Positions 57,008-64,000 of a stretch of DNA of 64,000 nucleotides are shown here, one piece after another. Origin of the DNA: Ramlibacter sp. (GTDB taxonomy: Bacteria > Pseudomonadota > Gammaproteobacteria > Burkholderiales > Burkholderiaceae_C); contig JACDFR010000008.1 in the NCBI GenBank assembly GCA_013815685.1, forward strand, positions 36,776-100,775. Direction: 5' to 3'. Within the stretch, counting starts at the first letter, position 1. The number at the start of each line of letters is the position of its first letter. The notes under the pieces were generated by a model that saw only the letters and a list, made by a program, of their open reading frames with translations, had not been told where the DNA came from and did not search any database. The translations under genes and the position numbers were made by a program.

Positions 57008-57772
57008 TTACAGGGGCGTTCGTCCCCAGAGCGCGCGCACGCGTTCCAGGTCTTGCGGCGTGTCCACGCCGATCCCCGGCGCCTCCGCCGACACATGGAC
57101 GGCGATCCGGTGCCCGTGCCACAGCGCGCGCAGCTGTTCCAGCGCCTCCAAGACCTCGACAGGGGCCTGCGCGAGCCGCGGAAACTCGCGCAGGAACCCT
57201 GCGCGGTAGCCGTAAATGCCGACGTGCCGCAAAGGCCGCGGTTCAGGCAGCACGATCACGCCGTTCGCGACGCCATCACGCCACCAGGGGATCGGCGCCC
57301 GGCTGAAGTAGAGGGCCAGGTTGCCGGCGTCCAGGACGACCTTGACCACGTTCGGATTGGTGAAATCACCAGCGTCCTCGATGGCGTGGGCCGCGGTGCT
57401 CATGCTTGCTTCGGGCCGCGCCTGGAGCAATGCAGCGACTGCGTCGATCAAGGCAGGCTCGATGAGGGGCTCGTCCCCCTGCACGTTGACCACGATGTCC
57501 TGGTCCGACAAGCCCAGCAGCTCGCAAGCCTCGGCGAGCCGGTCGCTGCCCGATGGGTGATCGTCGCGGGTCAGCACCGCCTCGACGCCATGCGCGCTGC
57601 AGGCCTGCACGATGCAAGCGTGGTCGGCGGCAACGACGACGCGGGAAGCTGATGAGGCACGGGCCCGCTGGGCCACCCGCACCACCATGGGCAACCCGGC
57701 GATGTCCGCCAGCGGTTTGTTCGGCAGGCGGGTTGAAGCGAGCCTTGCCGGAACCAGTACGCAAAATCCCAT
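57008..57772 (-). CDS. kdsB: 3-deoxy-manno-octulosonate cytidylyltransferase KdsB
   Basis: 254-residue CMP-Kdo synthetase, which activates Kdo for lipopolysaccharide core synthesis. The start [21 protein letters not shown] carries the nucleotide-binding RxxSTRLPxKPL motif. [27 protein letters not shown] and [15 protein letters not shown] follow. Length is normal. It begins 5 bp after the Trm112-like gene and is in one run with lpxK, exbD and exbB. Confidence 0.95.
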   Translation of the reverse strand: MGFCVLVPARLASTRLPNKPLADIAGLPMVVRVAQRARASSASRVVVAADHACIVQACSAHGVEAVLTRDDHPSGSDRLAEACELLGLSDQDIVVNVQGDEPLIEPALIDAVAALLQARPEASMSTAAHAIEDAGDFTNPNVVKVVLDAGNLALYFSRAPIPWWRDGVANGVIVLPEPRPLRHVGIYGYRAGFLREFPRLAQAPVEVLEALEQLRALWHGHRIAVHVSAEAPGIGVDTPQDLERVRALWGRTPL

Positions 57773-57777
57773 GGCGG

Positions 57778-57984
57778 TCAGGCCAGCGGTGTACGGGGGG
57801 GCAGCCGCTCCAGCTCGTCGTCGCCCAGCGTGCGTGCTTCTTCTTCCAGCAGGATCGGGATCCCGTCGCGAATGGGGTAGGCCAGCCGCGCGCTGCGCGA
57901 CTGCAATTCCTGGCGCTCCCGGTCGTAGTCGAGGTGCCCCTTCGTAACGGGGCACACCAGAAGTTCAAGCAGTTTGGGATCCAT
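57778..57984 (-). CDS. Trm112 family protein (YcaR-like)
   Basis: 68-residue Trm112/YcaR protein. The start [21 protein letters not shown] and [19 protein letters not shown] are the family hallmarks. Only one of the usual zinc-type cysteines (C11) is present, as in many bacterial members. The gene is regularly found between lpxK and kdsB; its role in bacteria is not established. It overlaps lpxK by 20 bp. Confidence 0.92.
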   Translation of the reverse strand: MDPKLLELLVCPVTKGHLDYDRERQELQSRSARLAYPIRDGIPILLEEEARTLGDDELERLPPRTPLA

Positions 57985-58957
57985 GGGCGGATGATAGCTT
58001 CGCATCCAGCAAGCGATCGAGATGCGTCCAGAACTGCGGCGTGATCTCCAGCTCCAGCGGTATGGCCCAGGCCTGGGGTTGCAGGCGCCAGAGCTTGACC
58101 GCGTCCTTGTGCGTGCAGACCAGCTCTGCACCCTTCGCCGCAATCGGTTGGACGCTGAAATCGTGGTGATCGGGCAGCGGCACCGTGCGTTCCAGCGTCA
58201 GGCCGGCTTCGCGAAGCATGGCGAAAAACGCCTGCGGCTTGGCGATGCCGGCAATGGCTGTGAGCGGCCGGCCTTGCAGGGCGGCGAGCGGGGTGCGGGC
58301 TCCATCCCCGCGCCGGGCATGCGCGGCCAGCCGGCGGCGCACTTCGAACCCCCCGGCCTGCGGCTGTTCACCCGCATGCAGGACCAGATCGACCGTGCGC
58401 GGCCAGGGTTCGCGCAGCGGCCCGGCCGGCAGCTGCCAGCCATTGCCGACGCCGCGCTCGTCGAACACGCAGATTTCGATGTCTCGCCGCAGGCGCAAGT
58501 GCTGTAATCCGTCATCGCAGACGATCACCTGCGTCGCCGGGTAGGCGTCGAGCAACGCACGCGCGGCCTGCACGCGGCCGCGCGCCACGAACACCGGTAC
58601 GCCGCAGGCCCGGGCGATCAGCAGCGGCTCGTCGCCCACCTCCGGCGCCCGGCTGCCGCGCCCGACCTCGCGGCAGTCACGCAGGCTGCGCCCATAACCG
58701 CGGGAAATCACGCCAGCGGCAAGGCCACGCGCGCGCAAGTGCTCGACCACGGCCATGACCACGGGCGTCTTGCCGGTGCCACCGACCATCACTCCACCCA
58801 CGACGATCACCGGGACACCGACGCCTTCGCTTTTGAAAAGACCGGCGCGGTAACTCGCACGGCGAAAGGCGGCCACACCCGCGAAAAGAACCGAGACCGG
58901 CCACAGCAGCAAGGCGAGGAGGCCGCGCCGCAGCCATGCGCGCTGCAGCCTTTGCAC
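57965..58957 (-). CDS. lpxK: tetraacyldisaccharide 4'-kinase LpxK
   Basis: 330-residue lipid A kinase that phosphorylates the 4' position of the tetraacyl disaccharide. An N-terminal membrane segment ([21 protein letters not shown]) precedes the P-loop [14 protein letters not shown] (about residues 54-67), ISRGYGR and [19 protein letters not shown]. It uses a GTG start (58955-58957); no ATG is available near. It starts 1 bp after the exbD stop codon and ends inside the Trm112 gene. Confidence 0.94.
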   Translation of the reverse strand: MQRLQRAWLRRGLLALLLWPVSVLFAGVAAFRRASYRAGLFKSEGVGVPVIVVGGVMVGGTGKTPVVMAVVEHLRARGLAAGVISRGYGRSLRDCREVGRGSRAPEVGDEPLLIARACGVPVFVARGRVQAARALLDAYPATQVIVCDDGLQHLRLRRDIEICVFDERGVGNGWQLPAGPLREPWPRTVDLVLHAGEQPQAGGFEVRRRLAAHARRGDGARTPLAALQGRPLTAIAGIAKPQAFFAMLREAGLTLERTVPLPDHHDFSVQPIAAKGAELVCTHKDAVKLWRLQPQAWAIPLELEITPQFWTHLDRLLDAKLSSAHGSQTA

Positions 58958-58958
58958 T

Positions 58959-59387
58959 TCAGCGCTTCCCGGCCTGTGCCGAAGACTGGGTCGCGAAAGT
59001 GATCTGGTTCAGGCCCGAACGGCGGGCCGCTTCCATCACCGTGATGACGGACTGGTGCGGCGAGGTGGCATCCGCCGTGATGACGACCACGCTGTCCTTG
59101 CCTGCCTTCGCGGCTTCGACCAGCGCCAGCGCCACAGCTTCGACGTTGCGGCCGGCCACGGGAACGCCCTTGATCGAGTACCTGCCGTCGCTGCTGACGG
59201 CCACGATCACTTCCTTCGGGTAGTCGCGCTGGGCATCGGCATCCGCCACCGGCAGCTTGAGCTGCAGCTCGGTGAACTTGCTGTAGGTGGTCGAGAGCAT
59301 GAGGAAGATCAGCACCACCAGCAGTACGTCGATGAACGGGATCAGGTTGATCTCCGGCTCTTCCTTCTTGCGGGGACGGAAATTCAT
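58959..59387 (-). CDS. exbD: ExbD/TolR family biopolymer transport protein
   Basis: 142 residues with one N-terminal membrane helix ([19 protein letters not shown], about 15-33) bearing the conserved Asp20 used for proton transfer, and a periplasmic domain ([29 protein letters not shown]). The true start is [14 protein letters not shown] at 59385-59387. The frame is open into the repeat element upstream, but that 24-residue extension is repeat-derived. The ATG overlaps as ATGA the small frame in the repeat. Confidence 0.92.
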   Translation of the reverse strand: MNFRPRKKEEPEINLIPFIDVLLVVLIFLMLSTTYSKFTELQLKLPVADADAQRDYPKEVIVAVSSDGRYSIKGVPVAGRNVEAVALALVEAAKAGKDSVVVITADATSPHQSVITVMEAARRSGLNQITFATQSSAQAGKR

Positions 59388-59474
59388 CGCGGGCCTCCGC
59401 CGGGCCGCCCCAAGGAGGCCCAGCCCCCTCGGAGGGCAGCGCAGTACACGCGGTGACAAGCGTGGGGATTCATC
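59382..59474 (-). repeat. palindromic repeat inserted between exbB and exbD, flanked by GATGAAT
   Basis: About 79 bp from CCCCACGCTTGTCAC to GGGGCGGCCCGGCGGAGG (minus strand), the same unit as at cysH and livH/livM. GATGAAT stands at both edges (plus-strand ATTCATC at 59382-59388 and 59468-59474). A 29-codon frame runs from the ATG that overlaps the exbB stop to the TGA that overlaps the exbD start. Confidence 0.88.
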
Positions 59475-60102
59475 TTCCGCGCAGGGTATTGAGGTGCCGG
59501 GCGAAGCGCTCCGCCGACAATTCCAGCGTCAGCAGGTACTCGTCGACGCGACCGCGAAAGTAGCGCCAGAAGATCAGCGACGGGATCGCTACGATGAGCC
59601 CGAAGGCCGTGTTGTAGAGCGCCACCGAGATGCCGTGCGCCAGCTGTGCCGGGTTGCCACCCGGAGCGCCGCTGCCGGGCGACTGCGAGCCAAAAATCTC
59701 GATCATCCCGATCACGGTTCCAAGCAGGCCCAGCAGCGGCGCGGCCGATGCGATGGTTGCCAGGGCACTGAGGTACCGCTCCAGGCGGTGCGCCACGGCG
59801 CGGCCGGTGTTTTCCATGGTCGCGCGCAGGTCGATCTCGGTGCACCGGGGGTCGGAGTTGAGCGCGCGGAAACCGCTGGCCAGGACTTCACCGAGCGCGG
59901 AGTTCTGGGCCAGCTGAGCCACCACATCCGGTGTGGGAACCGACGAGCGCGAGACAGCCAAGGCCTCGTCGAGCAACCGCACAGGCGCGACCTTGGCGGT
60001 CTTGAGGCTGATGAAGCGTTCGATCACAAGGGCGAGCGCGATGATGGAGCAGGCTACCAAGGGCCAGATAGGCCAACCTGCGGCTTGTATGATCGAAAGC
60101 AA
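59470..60102 (-). CDS. exbB: ExbB/TolQ/MotA family proton channel protein
   Basis: 210 residues with three membrane helices: residues about 8-28 (GWPIWPLVACSIIALALVIE), about 110-135 (ALATIASAAPLLGLLGTVIGMI) and about 150-175. The conserved TolQ/ExbB segment APLLGLLGTVIGM is clear. The start is a TTG at 60100-60102 with GGAG 5-8 bp upstream, giving the usual length; an open frame to 60321 lacks similarity. With ExbD it should energise a TonB-type outer membrane transporter; no tonB is seen here. Confidence 0.9.
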   Translation of the reverse strand: MLSIIQAAGWPIWPLVACSIIALALVIERFISLKTAKVAPVRLLDEALAVSRSSVPTPDVVAQLAQNSALGEVLASGFRALNSDPRCTEIDLRATMENTGRAVAHRLERYLSALATIASAAPLLGLLGTVIGMIEIFGSQSPGSGAPGGNPAQLAHGISVALYNTAFGLIVAIPSLIFWRYFRGRVDEYLLTLELSAERFARHLNTLRGR

Positions 60103-60432
60103 TGGTTCTCCGCGCGGGTCTGTGTTTCTAAAGTAGCGGCCGATTATCGTGTACTCGGCGGTCTGTAGGAAAAGTTCTGTGGCCCGTAGGACACGACTCA
60201 CAGAAGTTGTGGATAACTTTGTGCAGAAAAGCCCCTCGAACCCCCGCAAAGCCGCGCCGATGCTTCGACATGACAGATCGATGACAAATTGAGCAGGAAA
60301 AAATCGAATGGAATCAAGCACTTGCTCGACAGAATCAGCGTTTGACGATGGGGCGTGCGCCAGTACAGTTCAGCTCGACCACCTGTGGACTAAATCGCCG
60401 CGCCGACCCGTCTGCGAAGCCCGTATTTTCTG
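60103..60432. other. divergent promoter region between exbB and xseA
   Basis: 330 bp without a gene, AT-richer than its surroundings in the middle. It contains one perfect DnaA box (TTATCCACA, minus strand, 60208-60216). No clear -35/-10 pair could be fixed for either gene. Confidence 0.5.
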
Positions 60433-61719
60433 ATGGCCGAGCTGTTGCAGCCAGGACTGACGCCGCGAATCTGGCAAGTTGGCGCGCTGTGCCGCGCCAT
60501 TGCTGATTCGCTGGAGGCCAGATTCAACCCGGTGGCGGTGCGCGGCGAGGTTTCGGGCTTCTCCCGCGCGTCGAGCGGACACTGCTACTTCTCGCTCAAG
60601 GACGTCCAGGGCCAGATCCGGTGCGCCATGTTCCGCCGCGCGGCCGGGCTGCTCGAGTTCATGCCCCGCGACGGCGAGATGGTCGAAGTCATGGGCCGAC
60701 TCGGTGTGTACGAGCCTCGCGGAGATCTCCAGCTGGTCGTCGAAAGCCTGTCGCGAGCAGGGCAGGGTGCGCTGTTCGAGCAGTTCCTGCAGCTGAAGGC
60801 TCGACTGCAGGCGCAGGGACTGTTCGACACCGTCCGCAAGCGTCAGCTGCCTGCGTTGCCCAAAGGGATAGGCCTGGTCACGTCGCTGGGGGCTGCAGCG
60901 CTGCACGACATCGTCACGGCCCTCGCACGGCGCGCCCCCCATGTCCCGGTGGTGCTGGCACCGGCGCCGGTGCAAGGCGCGCAGGCGCCCGCCGAACTGG
61001 TCCGTGCGCTTCTCGCGCTGTACCGCCTGGCAGCTGACGGGGAGCTGGACGTGATCCTGCTGGTTCGCGGCGGCGGCTCCATCGAAGACCTCTGGGCGTT
61101 CAACGACGAGCAACTGGCCCGCACCATCGTGCAAAGCCCGGTGCCCGTGATCAGCGGTGTCGGACACGAAACGGACTTCACCATAGCCGATTTCTGCGCC
61201 GACCTGCGCGCGCCCACGCCGACGGCGGCGGCCGAGCTGGCGACCCAGCCCAGGGACAGCTGGCTGGCGTCGCTGGATGCAGTGCAAGGGCGCCTGCGCG
61301 GCAGCATTGCCCGCCGCGCCGACGTCGCCGGCCAGCGTCTGGACCAGGTGGCGTCACGGCTGGGCCGTCCCCTGGCCCGCATGGCAGGCCAGCAGCTGCG
61401 GCTGGGCCGCATGGCCGATCGCCTGCGCCATGCTGTCACGGGGCGCGCCAAACACGATGCAGCACGCTTCGAGCAAGCCCGGTCCGGCCTCATGCAATCC
61501 GTACAAGCCAGACTGCACCGTGGCACGCAGGCCCTGGACCGCGCCCGGCTGAGACTGGATTTGCTGGATCCCAGACTCGTGCTGCAGCGCGGCTACGCCT
61601 TGCTGGCCGACGAGAGCGGCCGGCCGGTCACGAGCGCCCGCGAAACTCATCCGGGGCAGGCACTTGTCGCAACCCTTGCCGATGGCGAGGTTGCTTTGAC
61701 GGTGTGGCCACGACCATGA
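60433..61719 (+). CDS. xseA: exodeoxyribonuclease VII large subunit XseA
   Basis: 428-residue XseA. The N-terminal OB fold (about residues 12-110: RIWQVGALCRAIADSLEARF, GEVSGFSRASSGHCYFSLKD) is followed by the catalytic core with KGIGLVTSLGAAALHDI, LLVRGGGSIEDLWAFNDE and PVISGVGHETDFTIADF. A long coiled-coil tail ends in DPRLVLQRGYALL. With XseB, which is not in this window, it degrades single-stranded DNA. The start at MAELLQPG fits the family. Confidence 0.95.
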   Translation: MAELLQPGLTPRIWQVGALCRAIADSLEARFNPVAVRGEVSGFSRASSGHCYFSLKDVQGQIRCAMFRRAAGLLEFMPRDGEMVEVMGRLGVYEPRGDLQLVVESLSRAGQGALFEQFLQLKARLQAQGLFDTVRKRQLPALPKGIGLVTSLGAAALHDIVTALARRAPHVPVVLAPAPVQGAQAPAELVRALLALYRLAADGELDVILLVRGGGSIEDLWAFNDEQLARTIVQSPVPVISGVGHETDFTIADFCADLRAPTPTAAAELATQPRDSWLASLDAVQGRLRGSIARRADVAGQRLDQVASRLGRPLARMAGQQLRLGRMADRLRHAVTGRAKHDAARFEQARSGLMQSVQARLHRGTQALDRARLRLDLLDPRLVLQRGYALLADESGRPVTSARETHPGQALVATLADGEVALTVWPRP

Positions 61720-61772
61720 TTTAGTTCATAGAATCGCGGCTGACAAGACTCCAATAAACCCTAGAGGAAACC

Positions 61773-62354
61773 ATGGAACACACACTGCCTCCGCTTCCCT
61801 TCCCGATCGATTCGCTGGCGCCGCACTACTCGAAGGAGACGCTGGAGTATCACCACGGCAAGCACCACAACGCCTATGTGGTCAACCTCAACAACTTGCA
61901 AAAGGGCACCGAGTTCGAAAGCATGACCCTTGAGGAGATCATCAAGAAGTCCTCCGGCGGGATCTACAACAACTCGGCCCAGATCTGGAACCACACCTTT
62001 TTCTGGAACTGCATGAAGCCGGCCGGCGGCGGTGAGCCCGCTGGAGCCCTGGCTGCGGCCATCAACAGTAAGTGGGGAGGCTATGCGGCGTTTCGCGAGG
62101 CTTTCGTGAAATCGGCCGTCGGCAATTTCGGCTCCGGCTGGACCTGGCTGGTGAAAAAGCCCGACGGCAGCGTCGACATCGTCAATACCGGCGCGGCGGG
62201 AACGCCCCTGACCACGGCCGACAAGGCGCTGATGACGGTCGACGTGTGGGAGCACGCCTATTACATCGACTACCGCAACCAGCGTCCCAAGTTCGTCGAA
62301 ACCTTCCTCGACAAGCTGGTGAACTGGGGCTTCGCCGAGAAGAACTTCGCTTAA
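61773..62354 (+). CDS. sodB: Fe superoxide dismutase SodB
   Basis: 193-residue iron superoxide dismutase of the cytoplasm. Metal ligands are His27 ([11 protein letters not shown]), the His in [11 protein letters not shown] (about 75) and the Asp and His in [15 protein letters not shown] (about 157-161). Length matches the family (192-193). It has a leader of 53 bp after xseA and its own strong terminator, so it is likely a single-gene unit. The GAGG of AGAGGAAACC precedes the ATG. Confidence 0.96.
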   Translation: MEHTLPPLPFPIDSLAPHYSKETLEYHHGKHHNAYVVNLNNLQKGTEFESMTLEEIIKKSSGGIYNNSAQIWNHTFFWNCMKPAGGGEPAGALAAAINSKWGGYAAFREAFVKSAVGNFGSGWTWLVKKPDGSVDIVNTGAAGTPLTTADKALMTVDVWEHAYYIDYRNQRPKFVETFLDKLVNWGFAEKNFA

Positions 62355-62377
62355 GCGCGCCGCACGTGTCACAAGGA

Positions 62378-62404
62378 CAAGGGCCGCTTCGCGGCCCTTG
62401 TTTT
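62378..62404 (+). terminator. rho-independent terminator after sodB
   Basis: CAAGGGCCGC, loop TTC, GCGGCCCTTG form a 10-bp perfect stem followed by TTTT. It lies between sodB and the convergent DUF192 gene, whose stop it touches, and could end transcription from both sides. Confidence 0.88.
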
Positions 62405-62859
62405 CACCTTGATCGGAAAGGTACTCCGGTCAGCTTTGCGCCGGGCTTGACGCCTTTTTTGGCGAACCAGCCCTGGTTCATCTCCAGCACGTAGCGCACC
62501 GGCTGAGCCGAGCAGTGCGAGTCCAGCGCAAGCGGCTTCATATCGGCGATGTTCACCACCGTGCCGTCGTCCGCGACGAACGCGGCGGACAACGGCAGCA
62601 AGGTGTCCTTCATCCAGAAGCACTGCACCGTCGGCTGCTCGAAAACGAACAGCATTCCCTCGTGCTGGGGCATTTCCTTGCGGTGCATCAGGCCCGTGGC
62701 GCGTTGCTCGTTGGTGCGCGCGAGCTGGGCGTCTATCTGGTGCATGCCCGCTGACAAGGTCACGCGCGGCAGGTGGGTTTGTGGTTCCTGGGCGCAGGCC
62801 GGCAGCGCCGCTGCAGCGAGCGCCACGCAGGCGAGGGCGGATAAAGCTCGTTTCATCAT
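62404..62859 (-). CDS. DUF192 family exported protein
   Basis: 151 residues from the first of two adjacent ATGs (MMKRALSALACVALAAAALPACAQ), a signal peptide with a cysteine near its end that may be a lipobox-like site or plain signal cleavage. The DUF192 core follows: DAQLARTNEQRATGLMHRKEMP, GMLFVFEQPTVQCFWMKDTLLPL and YVLEMNQGWFAKKGVKPG. The function is unknown. An ATG at 62868 is an alternative start. It is downstream of the first Ala/Lys-rich gene on the same strand, separated by a terminator. Confidence 0.88.
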   Translation of the reverse strand: MMKRALSALACVALAAAALPACAQEPQTHLPRVTLSAGMHQIDAQLARTNEQRATGLMHRKEMPQHEGMLFVFEQPTVQCFWMKDTLLPLSAAFVADDGTVVNIADMKPLALDSHCSAQPVRYVLEMNQGWFAKKGVKPGAKLTGVPFRSR

Positions 62860-62883
62860 GAGATGCATTGTGGCGTGCAATTG

Positions 62884-62906
62884 AAAATGCCCGCGCGAAG
62901 CGGGCA
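62884..62906 (-). terminator. rho-independent terminator after the first Ala/Lys-rich gene
   Basis: On the minus strand TGCCCGC, loop TTCGC, GCGGGCA is followed by TTTTC. It lies 24 bp after the end of the gene at 62930 and before the DUF192 start. Confidence 0.82.
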
Positions 62907-62929
62907 TCCAGCTGAAAAAGCGCCCTGGA

Positions 62930-63271
62930 TCAGGACTTCTTTTCGTCCTTCTTCGCGGCGGAAGCCTTCTTCTCGGCGGCGGCCTTCTTGTCAGCCGCTT
63001 TTTTGTCAGCCGCCTTTTTGTCGGCCGCCGCCTTTTTGTCGGCCGCCTTGCTGTCTGCTGCGGCCTTCTTCTGGGCAGCTGCCGCAGCCTTGTCGTCCTT
63101 CTTGGCCATGGCGCCTGAAGCAGCGGGCGAGGGTACGGCGGGGGCCGCGGCTGCGCCTGAGGCAGCGGGCTTCGCCGGGGTGGCGGCCATCGGCGCGCCG
63201 GCGTGCGAGGCAGTGAATGCCGCAGTTACGGCGAAGAGCGAGGCGGCCAGGGTGGCGAGGAGCTTGTTCAT
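62930..63271 (-). CDS. secreted Ala/Lys-rich repeat protein 1
   Basis: 113 residues: signal peptide MNKLLATLAASLFAVTAAF with cleavage near ASHAG, an Ala/Pro linker, then a C-terminal half of about 60 residues made of imperfect KKAAADKKAADKKAA units ending KKDEKKS. Such AAK-rich tails are highly basic and resemble histone H1-like or PhaF-type tails that bind polyanions. No other domain is present. It is a paralogue of the gene at 63426, sharing the MNKLLATL start and the ASHAGAPMA mature start. Function unknown. Confidence 0.75.
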   Translation of the reverse strand: MNKLLATLAASLFAVTAAFTASHAGAPMAATPAKPAASGAAAAPAVPSPAASGAMAKKDDKAAAAAQKKAAADSKAADKKAAADKKAADKKAADKKAAAEKKASAAKKDEKKS

Positions 63272-63382
63272 TGGAGTCCTTTCAGGTTTGGAACCGGATC
63301 ATTCGAAGTCCTCCCACGTAATACTGGAAGACTCATCCGTAACGGGAGCCCCAACCCGGCGGTTGACAGGTGTTGCGCCAAC

Positions 63383-63406
63383 AAAAATGCCCGCCGAGGC
63401 GGGCAT
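63383..63406 (-). terminator. rho-independent terminator after the second Ala/Lys-rich gene
   Basis: On the minus strand ATGCCCGCC and GGCGGGCAT pair with a minimal loop, followed by TTTTTG. It uses the same TGCCCGC/GCGGGCA stem as the terminator at 62884, as expected for a duplicated gene unit. Confidence 0.82.
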
Positions 63407-63425
63407 TCGGGAGCAGGCGGCCTGC

Positions 63426-63791
63426 TTATTTTTTGGCTGCGTCGCTCTTGGCGACGGCCTTGACTTCGGCTGCGTCCTTCTTGGCTTCAGCGGCGGCGAC
63501 AGCCTTGTCTTTCTTGACTTCGGCAGCTTTCTTTTCGCTCTTGGCGGTGACCTTGGCGTCCTTCTTTTCGGCCTTGGCGGTAGCGTTGGCTTGCTTCTTG
63601 TCAGCCTTGGCATCGGCCTTGGCATCGGGAGCGCCGGCCTTGGCTTCGGCTTTCACTTCGGCCTTGGCGGCTGCTGCCGACGCGGCGGGCTTGGCGGCCG
63701 AAGCGCCGGCCATCGGGGCGCCGGCGTGCGAAGCGGCGAACGAGGCGGTGGCGAAGAAAGCGGCGACCAGAGTGGCGAGGAGCTTGTTCAT
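63426..63791 (-). CDS. secreted Ala/Lys-rich repeat protein 2
   Basis: 121 residues: signal peptide MNKLLATLVAAFFATASFA, mature start ASHAGAPMAGASAAKPAAS, then AKAEVKAEAKAGAPDAKADAK and further Ala/Lys/Asp/Glu units to KSDAAKK. Compared with its paralogue at 62930 it has more acidic residues, so the tail is mixed-charge rather than purely basic. The ATG at 63789-63791 is chosen by the signal peptide; the frame is open upstream. The two genes are in the same direction, each with its own terminator. Function unknown. Confidence 0.75.
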   Translation of the reverse strand: MNKLLATLVAAFFATASFAASHAGAPMAGASAAKPAASAAAAKAEVKAEAKAGAPDAKADAKADKKQANATAKAEKKDAKVTAKSEKKAAEVKKDKAVAAAEAKKDAAEVKAVAKSDAAKK

Positions 63792-64000
63792 GAGAATCCT
63801 GTGAGTTAATCGAATTTTGAAGGTTGCTGCCAAATTCGGGCTGCCTCCCGGCAACGCGGTAGCTCAGCATATGGTTGACAAGGGGCGGCATTCCAGGGGC
63901 CGCCTTGCCCAGGGACATACCGGTTTCACGGCTAGAATCCGTTGGCTTCGCCGCACGGCGAACCCGCGAACACGCTCTTATTTTCGAAAGACGCCTCTCC
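63792..64000. other. right-end intergenic region
   Basis: About 210 bp with no gene. It should hold the promoter of the Ala/Lys-rich gene on the minus strand. GGCGGC and GCCGCC around 63885-63905 form a small hairpin. Nothing else is clear. Confidence 0.4.

Noticed and set aside
60208..60216. Perfect DnaA box (TTATCCACA) upstream of exbB/xseA, considered as part of a replication origin
   Set aside because: Only a single box was found, with no cluster, no AT-rich unwinding region and no dnaA, dnaN or parAB genes nearby.

Overview
The window looks like a chromosomal segment of a high-GC betaproteobacterium of order Burkholderiales, most likely family Comamonadaceae. The support is an APS-reductase type cys operon with a DUF934 gene, a box-type aerobic benzoyl-CoA cluster, an lpxK-Trm112-kdsB-adk block behind exbB/exbD, and a GC-rich palindromic repeat built around CCCCACGCTTGTCAC. 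The genus is not resolved. Most genes sit in tight operons with 1 to 20 bp overlaps.

Layout. 1-7.1 kb (minus): a ferredoxin-NADP reductase fragment, fdxA, then the sulfate assimilation operon TSUP permease - cysI - DUF934 - cysH - cysD - cysN. 7.3-11.5 kb: a frameshifted response regulator, an FAD monooxygenase, mnmC with a damaged methyltransferase half, yggX and a stub of a sulfate-binding protein gene. 11.5-25.2 kb (minus): glgB-glgC-glgX-treZ-malQ/treY-glgA, in which all adjacent genes overlap and malQ and treY form one 1697-codon gene. It encodes glycogen synthesis, debranching and the TreYZ route to trehalose. 25.4-30.2 kb (minus): livK-livH-livM-livG-livF. 30.2-35.2 kb: a broken CoA ligase, a flavodoxin, then boxR-boxC-boxB (plus), preceded by a strong sigma70-like promoter. 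boxA is not here.

35.2-44.2 kb: tRNA-Pro, a kinase-like gene and tRNA-Arg(TCT). The 3' end of tRNA-Arg is repeated at 44174-44196, which delimits a roughly 7 kb genomic island. The island holds an integrase relic, an ECF sigma/anti-sigma operon with a beta-propeller and a DUF305 gene, a divergent cytochrome c and CHRD lipoprotein pair, and an IS21 istB relic. The two divergent ECF transcription units share a GGAATAA-N15-CGTCTR promoter motif.

44.4-54.2 kb: a yybP-ykoY (manganese) riboswitch upstream of a GDT1-family exporter gene with two compensating frameshifts, a GST, acyl-CoA metabolism genes (kinase-like protein plus ACAD, enoyl-CoA hydratase, 3-hydroxyacyl-CoA dehydrogenase), a Crp/Fnr regulator and small genes. 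54.3-64 kb: lexA with two SOS boxes, an asparaginase, a truncated membrane gene, adk, kdsB, Trm112, lpxK, exbD, exbB, xseA, sodB, a DUF192 gene and two paralogous secreted Ala/Lys-rich proteins.

The most unusual structure is the dispersed palindromic repeat. It sits exactly at gene-gene junctions inside three operons (DUF934/cysH, livH/livM, exbB/exbD). At two of the sites it is flanked by 7-bp direct repeats that carry the ATGA stop/start overlap, so both the upstream and downstream ATGA are kept. At cysH the repeat appears to have become translated N-terminal sequence.
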